From the NCBI GenBank assembly GCA_958450325.1, contig OY288245.1:61925441-61989440 (forward strand): a DNA stretch of 64,000 nucleotides, read 5' to 3'. Of the stretch, positions 24,025 to 35,400 are shown one piece after another; the first letter of the stretch is position 1; each line of letters starts with the position of its first letter. The notes under the pieces were generated by a model. That model had not been told where the DNA came from and searched no databases. It was given only the letters and a program-made list of their open reading frames with translations. The translations under genes and the position numbers were made by a program. The DNA comes from Agrostemma githago (taxonomy: Eukaryota > Streptophyta > Magnoliopsida > Caryophyllales > Caryophyllaceae).

Positions 24025-24699
24025 GGTAAATTTTCGTGCTTCGTGGACGAAGCTTTATTTTAAGGGGGATAGAAATTATGCATGACTATTTTATTTACTA
24101 CTTTATTTTTGTTGGATTAACCTTGTTGTGTGGTTTCATGTTATTATTGCTTGTTGGTTACAAATATGAACCTATTGGTTGTTGTTGGTTATTGTTGGAT
24201 TGGTTTTCCATTGGATATTGTTGGTTATGGTTTGATATTGGTTTTGATAATTCTTGAAATACTTGTTTATTTATATTGGTGGTTTACTCGGGAAATTTCA
24301 AAACTTTGAAAATATTTAATTATTATTTACCCGGCATGCTCTTAACTTTCTAAGTGACATTTTTGAGGATTGTAAGGATTTTGTGGGTTCGAACTCTAGC
24401 ATTATCTTGTGGAATTAGGTGGCGGTGAAGTTGTAGTACTTTAAAACTTGAGGAATTAGGTGCTTTGGATTTTTGTAGATTTAGAGATGTGAGTGATCTT
24501 AAAGGTTACACATTTGTTTTGGTGGATTTTGGATGTATATAAGTAAATGGTTTTATTGTGGATATATATGAGGAACTTTGGTGAATTTTGGATATATGGA
24601 GTGAATGGTCATTTTGGTACACATATGAGTAATATGAGACTTTATTTTGAGGACGAGTTTAAACTTCGAGGACGAAGTTTTGTTTTAAGGAGGGAAGTC
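24025..24699 (+). other. Element A 3' noncoding region and polypurine tract
   Basis: The polypurine tract AAGGAGGGAAG is at 24687-24697, immediately before the 3' LTR. A hairpin-forming CTTCG-NGGA-CGAAG followed by a TTTTAAGG purine run occurs both at 24039-24071 and at 24664-24697, so the tract and its 5' hairpin are duplicated about 625 bp apart. Confidence 0.75.
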
Positions 24700-26240
24700 T
24701 GTAACACCCCGTTATTTTCTGAGTCATTTTTAAGGAGTTACTTTTCTATTTCATTTAAATCGGGTTTTAAGTTGGACGATCTTATTTTTAAAGTTTAAGT
24801 ATTTTGGACTTTCTTAAAATAAATGGATTTTGGACTCTTTTCCTAAAAGCGGAACGTTTAGTTCTAAACCGATTTTGTTTCAGTTGGACTTCAACTTAGA
24901 GTCAAAAAGGAAAAACAAAATAATAATAAAACCTAATTCTTTTTCAACCCATCCCACCGTGTCCTTTTCCTCCCCAATAATTTCTCAGCTATTTTGCTAT
25001 TACTCTGCCGTCATTCCTCTCAATTCCAACTTTTCTATTTGTCAAGAAATCTACCCGAATCCTAGTTTACAACTACGTGTTTTTACATCCGTCTTCATCA
25101 AAATCATAAGTACTTTAACCTATGATCTCTTTCTTTCTTATAATTATTGGACCAAATATTAAGTATGTCTAAACATCTTGAATTTGCTATCATTTTATTT
25201 TTTTTTCGGTTAAAACCGTTCTTTTCGTGACATAAATTGGGTTTTGGTGTCGGGTTCGCTAATTTTCGTGCGGGTTACAGATAGTTTCGTATTTTGGGTT
25301 TGATGATGATAATGATTGATGATGATGGTGAGTAGAATTGTATATAGTAGAAATTTGTAATGGGGGCACGCGTTGGATGAAAACAAAAAAAAATAGAGAA
25401 GATGAAGTAGTGTGCTGGAACATTGAATTGAATTGGATTATTGTAGGCTTTGGAGTGTGCACATGGAGGGATATTACGAGTGAGACCATGAGATAAGGAG
25501 TAGAGTTGTATTTACAGGAGGTATCGGATGTTGTTAAATTAATAGGTCGAGTGCTTTAGTTCCTAATCACGTTTAAGGTTTTATATGAGAGTAAGTTTTG
25601 TATTTAAATCAGATTAGATTATTAAATCAGTTATATTATTTGTAGCTTGTGGGTTCGGGGAGAAAGAGTTCTTGGACTAATAATAGCTGAGTTTTGTCCG
25701 CCTTAAGAGGTAAGGACGTTTTATGCTTTTCACTTTTAAGTAAAGAGCATGTTCGGATCAAAATATATTTTTATAACGGTTTTGTAAATTATTTCGTCGA
25801 TCGTTAATATTTTTATAATACTCGTAATGTTTGGATATTGAACTTTGTGACACGACTCACATATTGGTACTATTTTGGTAAAAATTTTAGTAACTTATAA
25901 CAGACTCTGGGAGTTCTGTTGGTCTAGACGCTTTTAAGGTGCGTCTAAGACGTTCCTGGGACTTTGTCCCGAAACTATTTTTGAGTGAGGATTGTCCGGC
26001 CCTCACTCGCTAGGGAGTTAGACTTTCTCCTTTAACAGTTTCATCCTACTGGCTGTCCAAATGTGAGAGGTGCGCACTATTATGAGTCTAGCTAAGCACA
26101 AGTGGTTACCTCTAGACCGTGCAAGGGTAGGACCTTAGCACACAGGTTGCGAAAAATATATATATATTGGTTGGTTTGATTTTGACTATTATTTTTATGG
26201 TATTCTGGTATTTAAACGATGGTTTTATTTCTGATTTCAG

Positions 26241-26276
<36 letters not shown>

Positions 26277-26736
26277 TCACGAATTATTACATTATTATAC
26301 TTTTACTCAGCTTTGCTGACGTCCTTTTTGTTTTGGGTCGTTACCCCGCTGGAACCTGTACCTATTTGTGTTTTTGGGTACAACTGATAGGTACACTTGA
26401 TTTGCTGCATGGGTGTATTCTGGTATCGGGTTATGCTGAGCGAGGAAGGACTTTTATTATTTAACTTGACTCCAAACTATTTATATTATTATTGGATTTA
26501 TTATTATTGGATTTATTATTATTGGTTTGTTATTGTTTTAAACCGTTTTGGATTTTGTAAGACTTAAGACTTCCGCTGCAACGTTTCTATTTTATTAGCT
26601 ACCAAATTTCTATTTTTATTCATTTATTATTTATCATTTTCCTTGCACTTGGCTCGGTAAGCTAAGTGTGGAGTAACAGCTTTGAGTTTTCCGTTTTGGT
26701 TTATTATTTTGGTTGCGAAAATTTAGGGCTGTTACA
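24700..26736 (+). repeat. Element A 3' LTR (2,037 bp)
   Basis: Starts TGTAACACC, ends GGGCTGTTACA. Followed by ATCCC at 26737-26741, the right target duplication. Differs from the 5' LTR by scattered substitutions and by repeat-length changes. Confidence 0.92.
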
Positions 26737-26741
26737 ATCCC

Positions 26742-26837
26742 ATTGGTCCGTTTAATCAAACCTCAAATTAGGAAAGTGTCATAAATAATAAAAAAAATCA
26801 ATTAGAGAATCTTTTGATTATTACAATATATATTTAA
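26742..26837. other. linker between element A and the Helitron
   Basis: About 96 bp, AT-rich, not homologous to Tat pol. With the TA run and linker left of A it forms roughly 150 bp of sequence that sits inside element C but belongs to no element I can name. Confidence 0.4.
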
Positions 26838-26885
26838 TCTACTATATTAATGTGTTAGTTTACAATTCTGACATGAAAACCTTTA

Positions 26886-29410
26886 TGTGGACATGACGTA
26901 GGTCCACCCCGACGCGGCGAAGCGCGGGTTTGGGTAGGCGAATGAATCTCGTGGTAAGATTGTTCTCGGGTTCGAAATTTAAGTCAAAATGGAGTCGCCA
27001 CCGAATTTTGTGGTTATTCGGAACCATACGAGCCCACTCTATGTCGTTATGGGCTATACAAAAAGTAAGCCCACTCCGATTTTAGAGTTTATGGGGCTCG
27101 TCCCTTTGCATTGCGATACCGATACCATCTATACCGGTAATCGTGTAAAGAATGACTCTCGTGCGCCAAGGGTTTCGGACATCCGGAAACCAAAGGTTCT
27201 GAGTAAGGGGTGAGGGTACGTGTTGGGAAGCCCACTAAGGACACCCAACCCCGCCCGCACATGGCGGCCTCTACTAAGACACCGTTCGTGTTCGTGTACG
27301 CGCGCTAGTAAATTGATTAAATGATATGCAAACAACGTTTTGTCTAAGCATGTGAATTTTGCGTTAACTACGTCATTTAATGCATCTTATTATTTGTCGG
27401 AATGATTTAACATGCGAGGTTCATTTATAAAGCGTAAAAGCAAATAAATAAACAAAGCTCGAAATATAAATAAAAGTAACGTACAAATTACACGGGCGGA
27501 AATACAACCCGGAATTCACAATACAACATTGCGTAAAGAAATGAAATAAAAATAATGCGATATAATTAAAGGAACGGACCCGTATGTAAACTAGACCGCA
27601 TAAATATGTAGGCGGACTAACCTCGATTAAATACGCATTATGTCGCATATTAAACGAAGGACGGGAACATGAGACTGCGGCATATTGCTAGCCTAATCTC
27701 ACGTCCCGTAGTCTTGTCCCGACTTATCACGTCAAAGTGGTCAAAGTCGTTCTACGTGTCGTGATGTGTAGGTTTTGAAAAATGAGGAGGGTCATGCAAT
27801 GGTCTAAAGTCGATAAGGAACGGGGCTCGAAATATGTGTCCAAGCCCTCGGGTTTGCGGGTTATGAGACCCACTCGATCGAGTCATTGACTGACTCGGTC
27901 GAGTGTATCATTAGCGTGGCTACTGACCACTTTTTGGGGTGCTACTCGATCGAGTGGCCTATGGCACTCGATCGAGTGCCCCCTGTACGAGAGGTGGCTC
28001 GCTCGGTTTTATGACTTGAAATCGATAGTCGGCCTAACCAAATACGAATATTGCGCGATTCGTACTTAGCTCGACCTCCGGTATTATAATCGTGTATGAA
28101 CGAATATAATACCGTCATCGGGATTTTAGGAAAACGTTTACGTTAGATTAGGAAATTTTGAATTGGTGACGAAATGTATCCCTCTACGTCACGACATCGG
28201 AACTAACCCTTTCGGGTTATGTGATGTCGGTATTCGTGTCAACGGGTTTCGTACCAATTATGGAAATGGAATGAAATTCGTTCAATTACGACCGTTTGCG
28301 ACCGCGTTACGCCCTTGAGTACATTGGGGCGGGGCTCCTCGAAAGGGCTCCACCTCCGTCGTTGCTCGTAAAGGGATTAAACGGATCTTAGGCAAACATC
28401 GTAGTCAAACGGATTTTAGACCGAAATTTGATACTAGTTTTATATATACGCGGTATTATTAATATAATGACGATAAAACGATATAAAACAAAAAAAATAT
28501 AAAAGTATAGAAATGTTAGTGTTAGTGTTGTGACGATCATGATTACAATACAAAAATATGATGAATTAAACGGAAATAAAACGAGACAAAAGAGATTAAA
28601 GCGGGGTTTAGGACACCCTCAACATACATGCTAGTATAGACCTCGGAAATGGACTCGTGAATAGCGACAAAGCTTGGGAGTATCGAGGATGTATGCGAGT
28701 TAGGGTGTGTATGGATGCTTGTGTGTATGTGTCGGTTTCCGAGGGTCAAGGAGGCTCGGAAATGGTGTTTTGTGCTTAGGGTTTGTAGTGTAGGTATGTA
28801 GGGTTGTAGTAGGGTAAAAGGTGACTGAAATTGTAGGGTGAAAGAGTGAAAAAAGAAGTGAAATGCATGGGGGGGTGAAGCGGTATTTATAGACTTCACC
28901 CCTCGACATAGGGGCACTCGATCGAGTGGCCCTAGTGCACTCGATCGAGTGCCTTCACAAACGGGCCAAGCCCGGGTAAAAAAAGCTCCACTCGATCGAG
29001 TGGGGTCAATCCACTCGATCGAGTGGGTCAAACGGTTGAGCCAAAATAGGGAAGTTTTGACTTTGTTGATTTGGTTACTTTTTGAATTTTGATTTGTGCG
29101 CCAATCTGAACTTGGCTGACTTATGAGACGGTTTCGTCTTTGACCGGGTTTTGACCCGGTCGCCAAAAGTCGGGAATTATTTTTGGTGTCGGTTTTGGTC
29201 CAAATTAGTCTTATTTGACTCGGAACGACCCACTGGGCCTGAATTTGAGGTCTGTTTTGTGAGATTTTACTCCGCTAAAAAGTCCATGTGGGATTTTATG
29301 AATTCCGAGCCCAAATCCGAGTATACTAAGTCATGTTGACGTCCGATCATCATCGGGTGTTTTTCGGAGACTACCATAGACACGTGGCAGTCAAAATGCA
29401 GGTGTCTACA
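26886..29410 (-). repeat. Element B 3' LTR
   Basis: In sense orientation it runs from 29410 (TGTAGACACC) to 26886. The TATA box TATAAATA is at 28884-28891 on the minus strand. Palindromic ACTCG-NN-CGAGT sites lie just upstream (28915-29025) and again about 900 bp downstream (27871-27978). A block at about 27195-27265 (GAGTAAGGGGTGAGGGTACG) is shared with the LTRs of C and D. Confidence 0.93.
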
Positions 29411-30138
29411 GAGCCCCCACTCTACTGAGGCTTGGACAAGGCGAAAGTCAGAGTAGCTACCAAGCCTGCTAAGACCTGGTAGACTTCCGGTCGGGTCGTT
29501 TATAGTCCCGTGGACTCGCGTGAAGGGCTCGCCAGCCATAAGCAGAGGGTCATACCTGTCCTGATGATGATAGCTTCGCGGGGAATCAGACTTGTAGCAT
29601 AAGTCCTGGGCGCGCCTATGTGTGGGCCCATCCTGTATCATTTTGGGGAAAATGCCGCCTCGGGCGTTCCGCTGGGGAAGTATATGAGTTGTTCGGGCTT
29701 GCTTCTGAAGCCTTGAGTCGTACTTGAGCTAATGACGATTCTCCGTGGGGAGTAAAGCCTGCCTCTTTTGGGGAGTCGGTGTACCCGTATGCCGACACAT
29801 CGCACTTTGGATGTAGCACACCGGGGAAAAGCTGACTCCGTTGGGGAAATTGTTTTACGGGGACTCGCTTCTGAAGTCTGGGGTGTACATGTATGCTGAC
29901 ACATAACAACTTGCATGTAACATGTAGGTAAAATGTTGACTCTTGCTGGGGAGAAAAAAGATTGAAAATTTTGGAAAGACAAAAATTTTGACGCAAAGAA
30001 ATTTTTAGAAAATCTTAGGAAAGCTTGGGACAGCTTGATTCCTATTCTGGGTTCAAGTTTGAAATCAGGCCTGCGCGCGCATAGGGCCCAGCTTGCTGAG
30101 GAGGCAGGGTAGTTAGGTTTTCTGTTAGGTTTTCCCAT
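29411..30138. other. Element B 3' noncoding segment with polypurine tract
   Basis: The polypurine tract, read on the minus strand as AGAGTGGGGGCTC, is at 29411-29423 against the LTR. The rest is noncoding and well conserved with D (48611-49148), including a CTACCA..TGGTAG hairpin near 29456. On the plus strand it is the upstream region of the antisense gene. Confidence 0.7.
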
Positions 30139-30146
30139 TATAAATA
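30139..30146 (+). promoter_or_regulatory. TATA box of the element B antisense gene
   Basis: TATAAATA, 98 bp upstream of the ATG at 30244. D has TATATATA at the corresponding place. This suggests a dedicated promoter running opposite to the LTR promoter. Confidence 0.6.
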
Positions 30147-30243
30147 TGGGGATCCCTGCTTCAGTTTCTGCATCACAACTCAAACTCTCCTTCTCCTTTC
30201 TCAAAATCTTGTAGACTTTCAAGAGAGCTTAGAAATCTCCGCT

Positions 30244-32013
30244 ATGGGTATTGATCATTTGACGGCTATGCTTCTCGCCTGGTCCCAATACTTTCGGGAC
30301 GAGGAGAAAGTCCGGCTGACTCAGATGGGATAGTCAATTTATTCCCTTTTCAGCGTCTGATAGTGGATTCGCACTTTCTGGATGCCTGTCTGTCGTTTTG
30401 GGACACCACCCATCACGTGTTTGCATTCCCGAGGGGCGAGATGTGTCATTTGCCCGAGGAGATTGCGGCCATAGGCGGCTGGGGTCTTGCTATTCAGCCT
30501 GCCATTCCCCCATTCTACCCGGATCCGAGGAGGAGGTTAAGGGAGTTTTTGGGTTTGTCTCATGCTGAGGCAAATCGGATGGTGCAGGGAGATACCGTTT
30601 CCCTGTTTGACCTGGCCGACAAGTTCATGAACCCACGGGACGTGAGGGCCACCCCTGCTCATAGGCGTAGGGCTTTCGCCTTCTGCATGCTGCATTGCTA
30701 TGTCTTCGAGGGGCTGATGGAGCTTGACTCATGCAGGGGTCAAATCAGGATAATCGGAGTGGTTGACCAGATGGAGACTGGTCATAGCCCTGCTTGGCTA
30801 GCCACTGGGGAGATTATTACGGGTCTGGACGCCAGACGGCTTGACCCAACTCGACCGCTGACGGGGAGTACCCGTTTTCTGCAAGTATGCACTTCGATTT
30901 TTTTTTTTTTTTTTCACGTTTCGCGCGAAATTTTATGATTCTCGTAAGTCACTCGATCGAGTGGACCTGTCACTCGATCGAGTGACATTCGTACTGGGCT
31001 ACTGCCTGTTTTTGACAGGCTTACTCGATCGAGTCAGCTGCTGTACTCGATCGAGTGGGCTGTAGCGGACCACTCAATGGCTTACGAAGCTTGTGTATGC
31101 TTTTCAGATATGGTTGTCGGAACGGCTGTCGATCATAGAGACCCCTCCAAGCATTCCCAATTACCGGAGCAGTCAGATTAGCTCCCGAAGGCGGAAGATA
31201 AGCTCGAGTCATCGGATTGATCGAGCTTACTGGGACGAGGAGTTGGTGTTTCACGGGGGTCCTTTGATCAGGTGGACCGTCGCTTGGTGGTTCCTTTCAA
31301 AATTGACCGGACTGGCTAAGAGGGACCAAGCCCGATACCTGACGATCTTGTCCTTAGACTGGACAGTTCACATTTATCCGGACCGCCTCCTAAGGCAGTT
31401 CGGTTCGTCTCAGCGCATCCCTGAGACTGAAGCCATTATCAGCGTCCCGCTCCAATTGACGGACGCTATGTGCGACACTTGGTTGCAACGATGGTTCACT
31501 CGTCCCACATGGACGATACCTAGCCCTTGCCAATCCGCTTGGGTGTCACGAGCTTATCAGAAGTGGACTTCTGAAGAGTCCGAGGAAGCTCGAAAGGCCT
31601 TAAAGGTTGATGAGGCTATCGAATTAGTTCAGCGTGAGTCGGCGAAGGACAACAGGGATTTCTTCACCGAGGAACACATTCCTGAGACCACAGTCCGGGG
31701 AGAATCGGGTCTTAAGTCACAAACTAAGACTCGATCTAAGGAAGTCGATTCTAGCAGCACTCGAGGGCAGACCGACCTGGAACGACGACTTGGGCCGAGG
31801 TTGGCGGTCCGGGACCGGCTTGGTCCGCGTGACCGGCTCCCTGAGCCCGTTAGGGCCCGTCTTGGGCCTATTGATATGACAGGGGAGTCGGGCTCAAACA
31901 CTCGAGCCCGAGCTAGAGAAGTTCCCGTGGTGATTCGGGAACGCTCCCCTCCGCGTCGTCGTCAGTGGACGACTAGGGATGCCAAGGACAAGGGGAAGGG
32001 CAAGATACCCTAA
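30244..32013 (+). pseudogene. Element B antisense gene: plant-mobile-domain-like protein (frameshifted)
   Basis: Two exons, 30244-30884 and 31108-32013, phase 0, with intron GTATGC..TTTTCAG (223 bp). Exon 1 carries the plant mobile domain pattern W..THHVFAFPRGEM..LPEEIAAIGGW. Exon 2 adds YWDEELVFHGG, HIYPDRLLRQFG and TDAMCDTWLQRW. The C-terminal part has repeated RLGPR units and a basic KDKGKGK tail, possibly nuclear-targeting. Compared with the intact copy in D, one base is missing in the G run at 30327-30329, giving a TAG at codon 30 (30331-30333). An alternative is translation from a later start, but none is a good ATG. Confidence 0.8.
30885..31107 (+). other. intron of the element B antisense gene, with palindromic sites
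   Basis: GT..AG intron containing a T run and four ACTCG-AT-CGAGT sites (from 30950, 30971, about 31022 and 31044). D's intron, at the same place, also holds four such sites. Confidence 0.75.
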
Positions 32014-32406
32014 ATGCCGAGTCCTTAGATTTATTATTATTTAAGTATTATTATTATTATTATTTGTGTGCCCTTTTTTGTGTATATTTTTTTTGATTCC
32101 TGCATTTTGTAATTTTCCGAGTTCATCGGGATTTTTTTGAATTAATAAAAGAAGTTTATTATTAAAACCGCTCCTGTCTTTTCTTGATTGCATTGGTTGT
32201 ACCCTTTTGAGGGGTTGCCTACGTATCCGCGATTAGCAGAATCAAACCAAACGTAGTTCAGGCATAGGAAATTTGCAATCTCGAATTACACCAAGACTAT
32301 TGGTTCAAGATGTTTATGACAGTAGAATAAGTAATTCTAGCTCATTGACTTGCTTTTTGTAAAAAAAATGATTTCGATAAAATTTGCTAATGACATTGAG
32401 AAATGG
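32014..32406. other. convergent intergenic region of element B
   Basis: AATAAA at 32144-32149 (plus strand) is a plausible poly(A) signal for the antisense gene. At 32190-32262 lies GGTTGTACCCTTTTGAGGGG followed by TTGCCTACGTATCC, a block also present in C and D with hairpin potential. Pol ends at 32407 from the opposite side. Confidence 0.65.
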
Positions 32407-35400
32407 CTAAGGGTAGTAGCGCTTCAGCTGGTCCAGGTTGGTTGGGTTGACAAACTCGTTCCCATCCAGGTCCGTCAGTATCACTGCTCCCCCCGATAGG
32501 ATCTTCTTCACCAGATATGGCCCAGCCCAATTGGGTTTGAATTTTCCCCTTGGGTCAACCGGTAGTAGAGCCCGAATAGACCTAAGGACTAGGTCGCCCT
32601 CCTTAATGTGTCTGGGCCTTACTCTCTTGTTGAAGGCCCGTTGGATCCTCTTCTGGTAGATTTGGATATTATTGAGGGCACGAGACCGTCGTTCGTCTAG
32701 TAGAACCAGTGAGTCATATCGTGCTCGAACCCAGTCAGCTTCGGGTACTTGACTTTCTAGCAGAATTCTGAGGGACGGTACCTCCAGCTCGACTGGTTGG
32801 ACTGCCTCCATCCCATAGGTTAGGTAATATGGTGTCGCCCCGGTTGCGGTGCGAATTGACGTTCGATATCCCCATAGGGCAAAAGGTATTTTGTCGGGCC
32901 AGTCCCGGTAATTATCAGCCATCTTTTTGAGTATGGTGACAATTGTTTTGTTAGCCGCCTCTACTGCTCCATTTGTTTGGGGACGGTAAGGCGAGGAAGT
33001 ATGCCTTTGGATTTTATACTTGGTCAGTAGGGCCGCAGTCTCGGCTTGAAAGTGAGTCCCGTGATCACTGATAAATTCAGACGGAATCCCATATCGACAT
33101 ATTATCTTGTTTTGGATGAACTTGGCGACATGTTTGGCAGTGAGGATGCGATATGATTCAGCTTCGACCCATTTGGTGAAATAGTCGATAGCTACCAAAA
33201 TAAAGCAATGCCCACTGGTACCCGAGGGATTTATTTTCCCGATTATGTCGATACCCCACGTTGAGAATGGCCAGGGTGACGTCATGGTATAGAGTAGTGA
33301 TGACGGCATATGTTGCACATTGCCAAAAATTTGACAGTTATGACAATGTTTGACATACGACCGGCAATCGGCTTCCATGGTATTCCAATAATAACCGAGC
33401 CTCATGATTTTCCGGACCAGCATGTGGGCATTCATGTGTGGGTCGTTCTCACCATCATGTACTTCGGCCATAACCTTTTCAGCCTTATACTTGTCAACAC
33501 AAAGGAGAAGAGCCCCCTGTGCCGTCTTTTTATACAGTTGCCCGTCGTCAGTGCGGATGAACTGGGTGGCCAGCCTCCGTAAGGCTTTCTTGGCTCGACC
33601 TTCCGTCCCGGGAGGATATTCTCCGTTCGTTAGGTACGTTAACACGGCTTGGTACCACGGTTCGGGATCGGTTATTTCGATGTCTTCAATATCGCAAATG
33701 TACGCCGGCTCAGACCGTCTCTCGACGCAAATTGGCATATTGGTCACGTGGTCGGGAATATTCAGTAAGGATGCTAATTTTGAGAGCGCATCTGCAAACT
33801 GATTTTCTTCCCGAGGCAGGTATATGTACTCTACCTTTTGGAATTGTTTCTCAAGATCCCGTACTCGTGCCTGGTAGGCCACGAGATTAGCATTTCGAGT
33901 TTTCCATTTTTGAAGTGCTTGGTTAATGACCAAGGATGAGTCACCATGTACTCGAAGATTTGTAATCCCCAGATTGGCGGCGGCTTGTAGCCCGTAAATG
34001 CATGCTTCGTACTCTGCTGCATTATTGGTAACATTGAAGTCCAGTTTGATGGAGACGGGAGTATGTTCCCCTTTTGGTGAAATTAGGAGGATCCCAACTC
34101 CGAACCCTCGAAAATTAGATGCACCATCGAAGTATAAATCCCAAGTTTCAGTATCAGTATGGAAAATATCTTCATCTGGGAAGGACCAAGTGTCGGTGTA
34201 TCCTTCCTCGGTTATAGGGCTATCGGCGAGAAATTCAGCTACTACTCGACCTTTGATAGCCTTTAACGGTACAAACTTTAAGTCGAACTCTGCCAGCATT
34301 AGAGTCCATCTAGAGATTCGTCCGTTGAGAACGGGCTTTTCAAAGATGTATTTGATGGGGTCCATCTTGGATAGCACATGGACCTCGTAACTGAGCATAT
34401 AATGTCGGAGTTTCTTGGTAGCCCAAACTAGAGCCAAACACGTCTTTTCGAGCATGGTATATTTGCACTCATACTCTAAAAACTTCTTGCTGATGTAGTA
34501 AATGGCTCTTTCTTCAGAGTCAACTGTCTGAGCCAGCATAGCCCCCATGGCTGTCTCGGTCGTCGTTAGGTATAACGACAGAGGCAAACCGGGTTGAGGT
34601 GGCATTAAAACTAGCGGTGCAGACAGGATTTCCTTGATCTTGTCGAAAGCAGTTTGGCACTTGTCATCCCATAGTACCCGTTCTTCTACTTTCAATTTCT
34701 TGAAAATTGGTTCACACACCATGGTTAGTTTGGAAATGAACCGACTGATGTACTGGACTTTTCCGAGGAATCCCCTTATTTCTTTTTCGGTTTTAGGAGG
34801 TTGCATCTCGGTAATGGCTTTGATTTTAGCTGGGTCGACTTCGATACCTCGTTGGCTAACGATATGACCCAGTAATTTGCCTGATGTTACCCCGAAACTG
34901 CACTTTTGAGGGTTTAACCTCATGTTGTATCTGCGCAATCGGGTGAAGAATTTTCTTAGGGCGGTGATGTGACCGTCCCGTTCTTTGGATTTGACGATCA
35001 TGTCGTCTACGTAAACTTCTACCTCTTTATGCATCATGTCGTGTAATAAAGTGGTAGCAGTCCTTTGATATGTGGCCCCAGCATTAATGAGACCGAAAGG
35101 CATGACAGTATAGCAGTAAGTACCCCAAGGTGTGGTGAAGGTAGTCTTACTCATGTCTTCTTCCGCCATCTTGATTTGATTATACCCGGCATACCCGTCC
35201 ATGAATGATAGAAGGGCATGATCGGCCGTGTTATCCACCAGTATATCGATGTGTGGTAACGGAAAATCATCTTTCGGGCTCGCCTTGTTAAGATCCCGAA
35301 AATCTACACATACCCGCACCTTACCGTCCTTTTTAGGAACCGGCACGATGTTTGCCACCCAGTCCGGATACTCGGACACTTGTATGAAGCCGGCTTTGAA

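Larger units (their letters stand above)
17074..26736 (+). mobile_element. Element A: full-length Ty3/gypsy chromovirus, Tekay/Del type (9.66 kb)
   Basis: Two LTRs of about 2.03 kb with perfect TGTAACA/TGTTACA ends (the left LTR's final bases mutated to TGTTATA) flank a tRNA-iMet-type primer-binding site, a gag-pol frame and a polypurine tract. Target duplications are ATCTC on the left and ATCCC on the right. The end of pol encodes a chromodomain-like segment (GEATWEVESAM..YPHLF), typical of Tekay chromoviruses. LTRs differ at roughly 2-3% by eye over the first 800 bp. Pol carries four lesions, so the copy is dead. Confidence 0.93.

Noticed and set aside
28543..29166. 207-codon frame in the B 3' LTR, also present as 197 codons in the 5' LTR
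   Set aside because: Similarity follows from LTR identity; the frame crosses the TATA box and palindromes and has no protein family resemblance.
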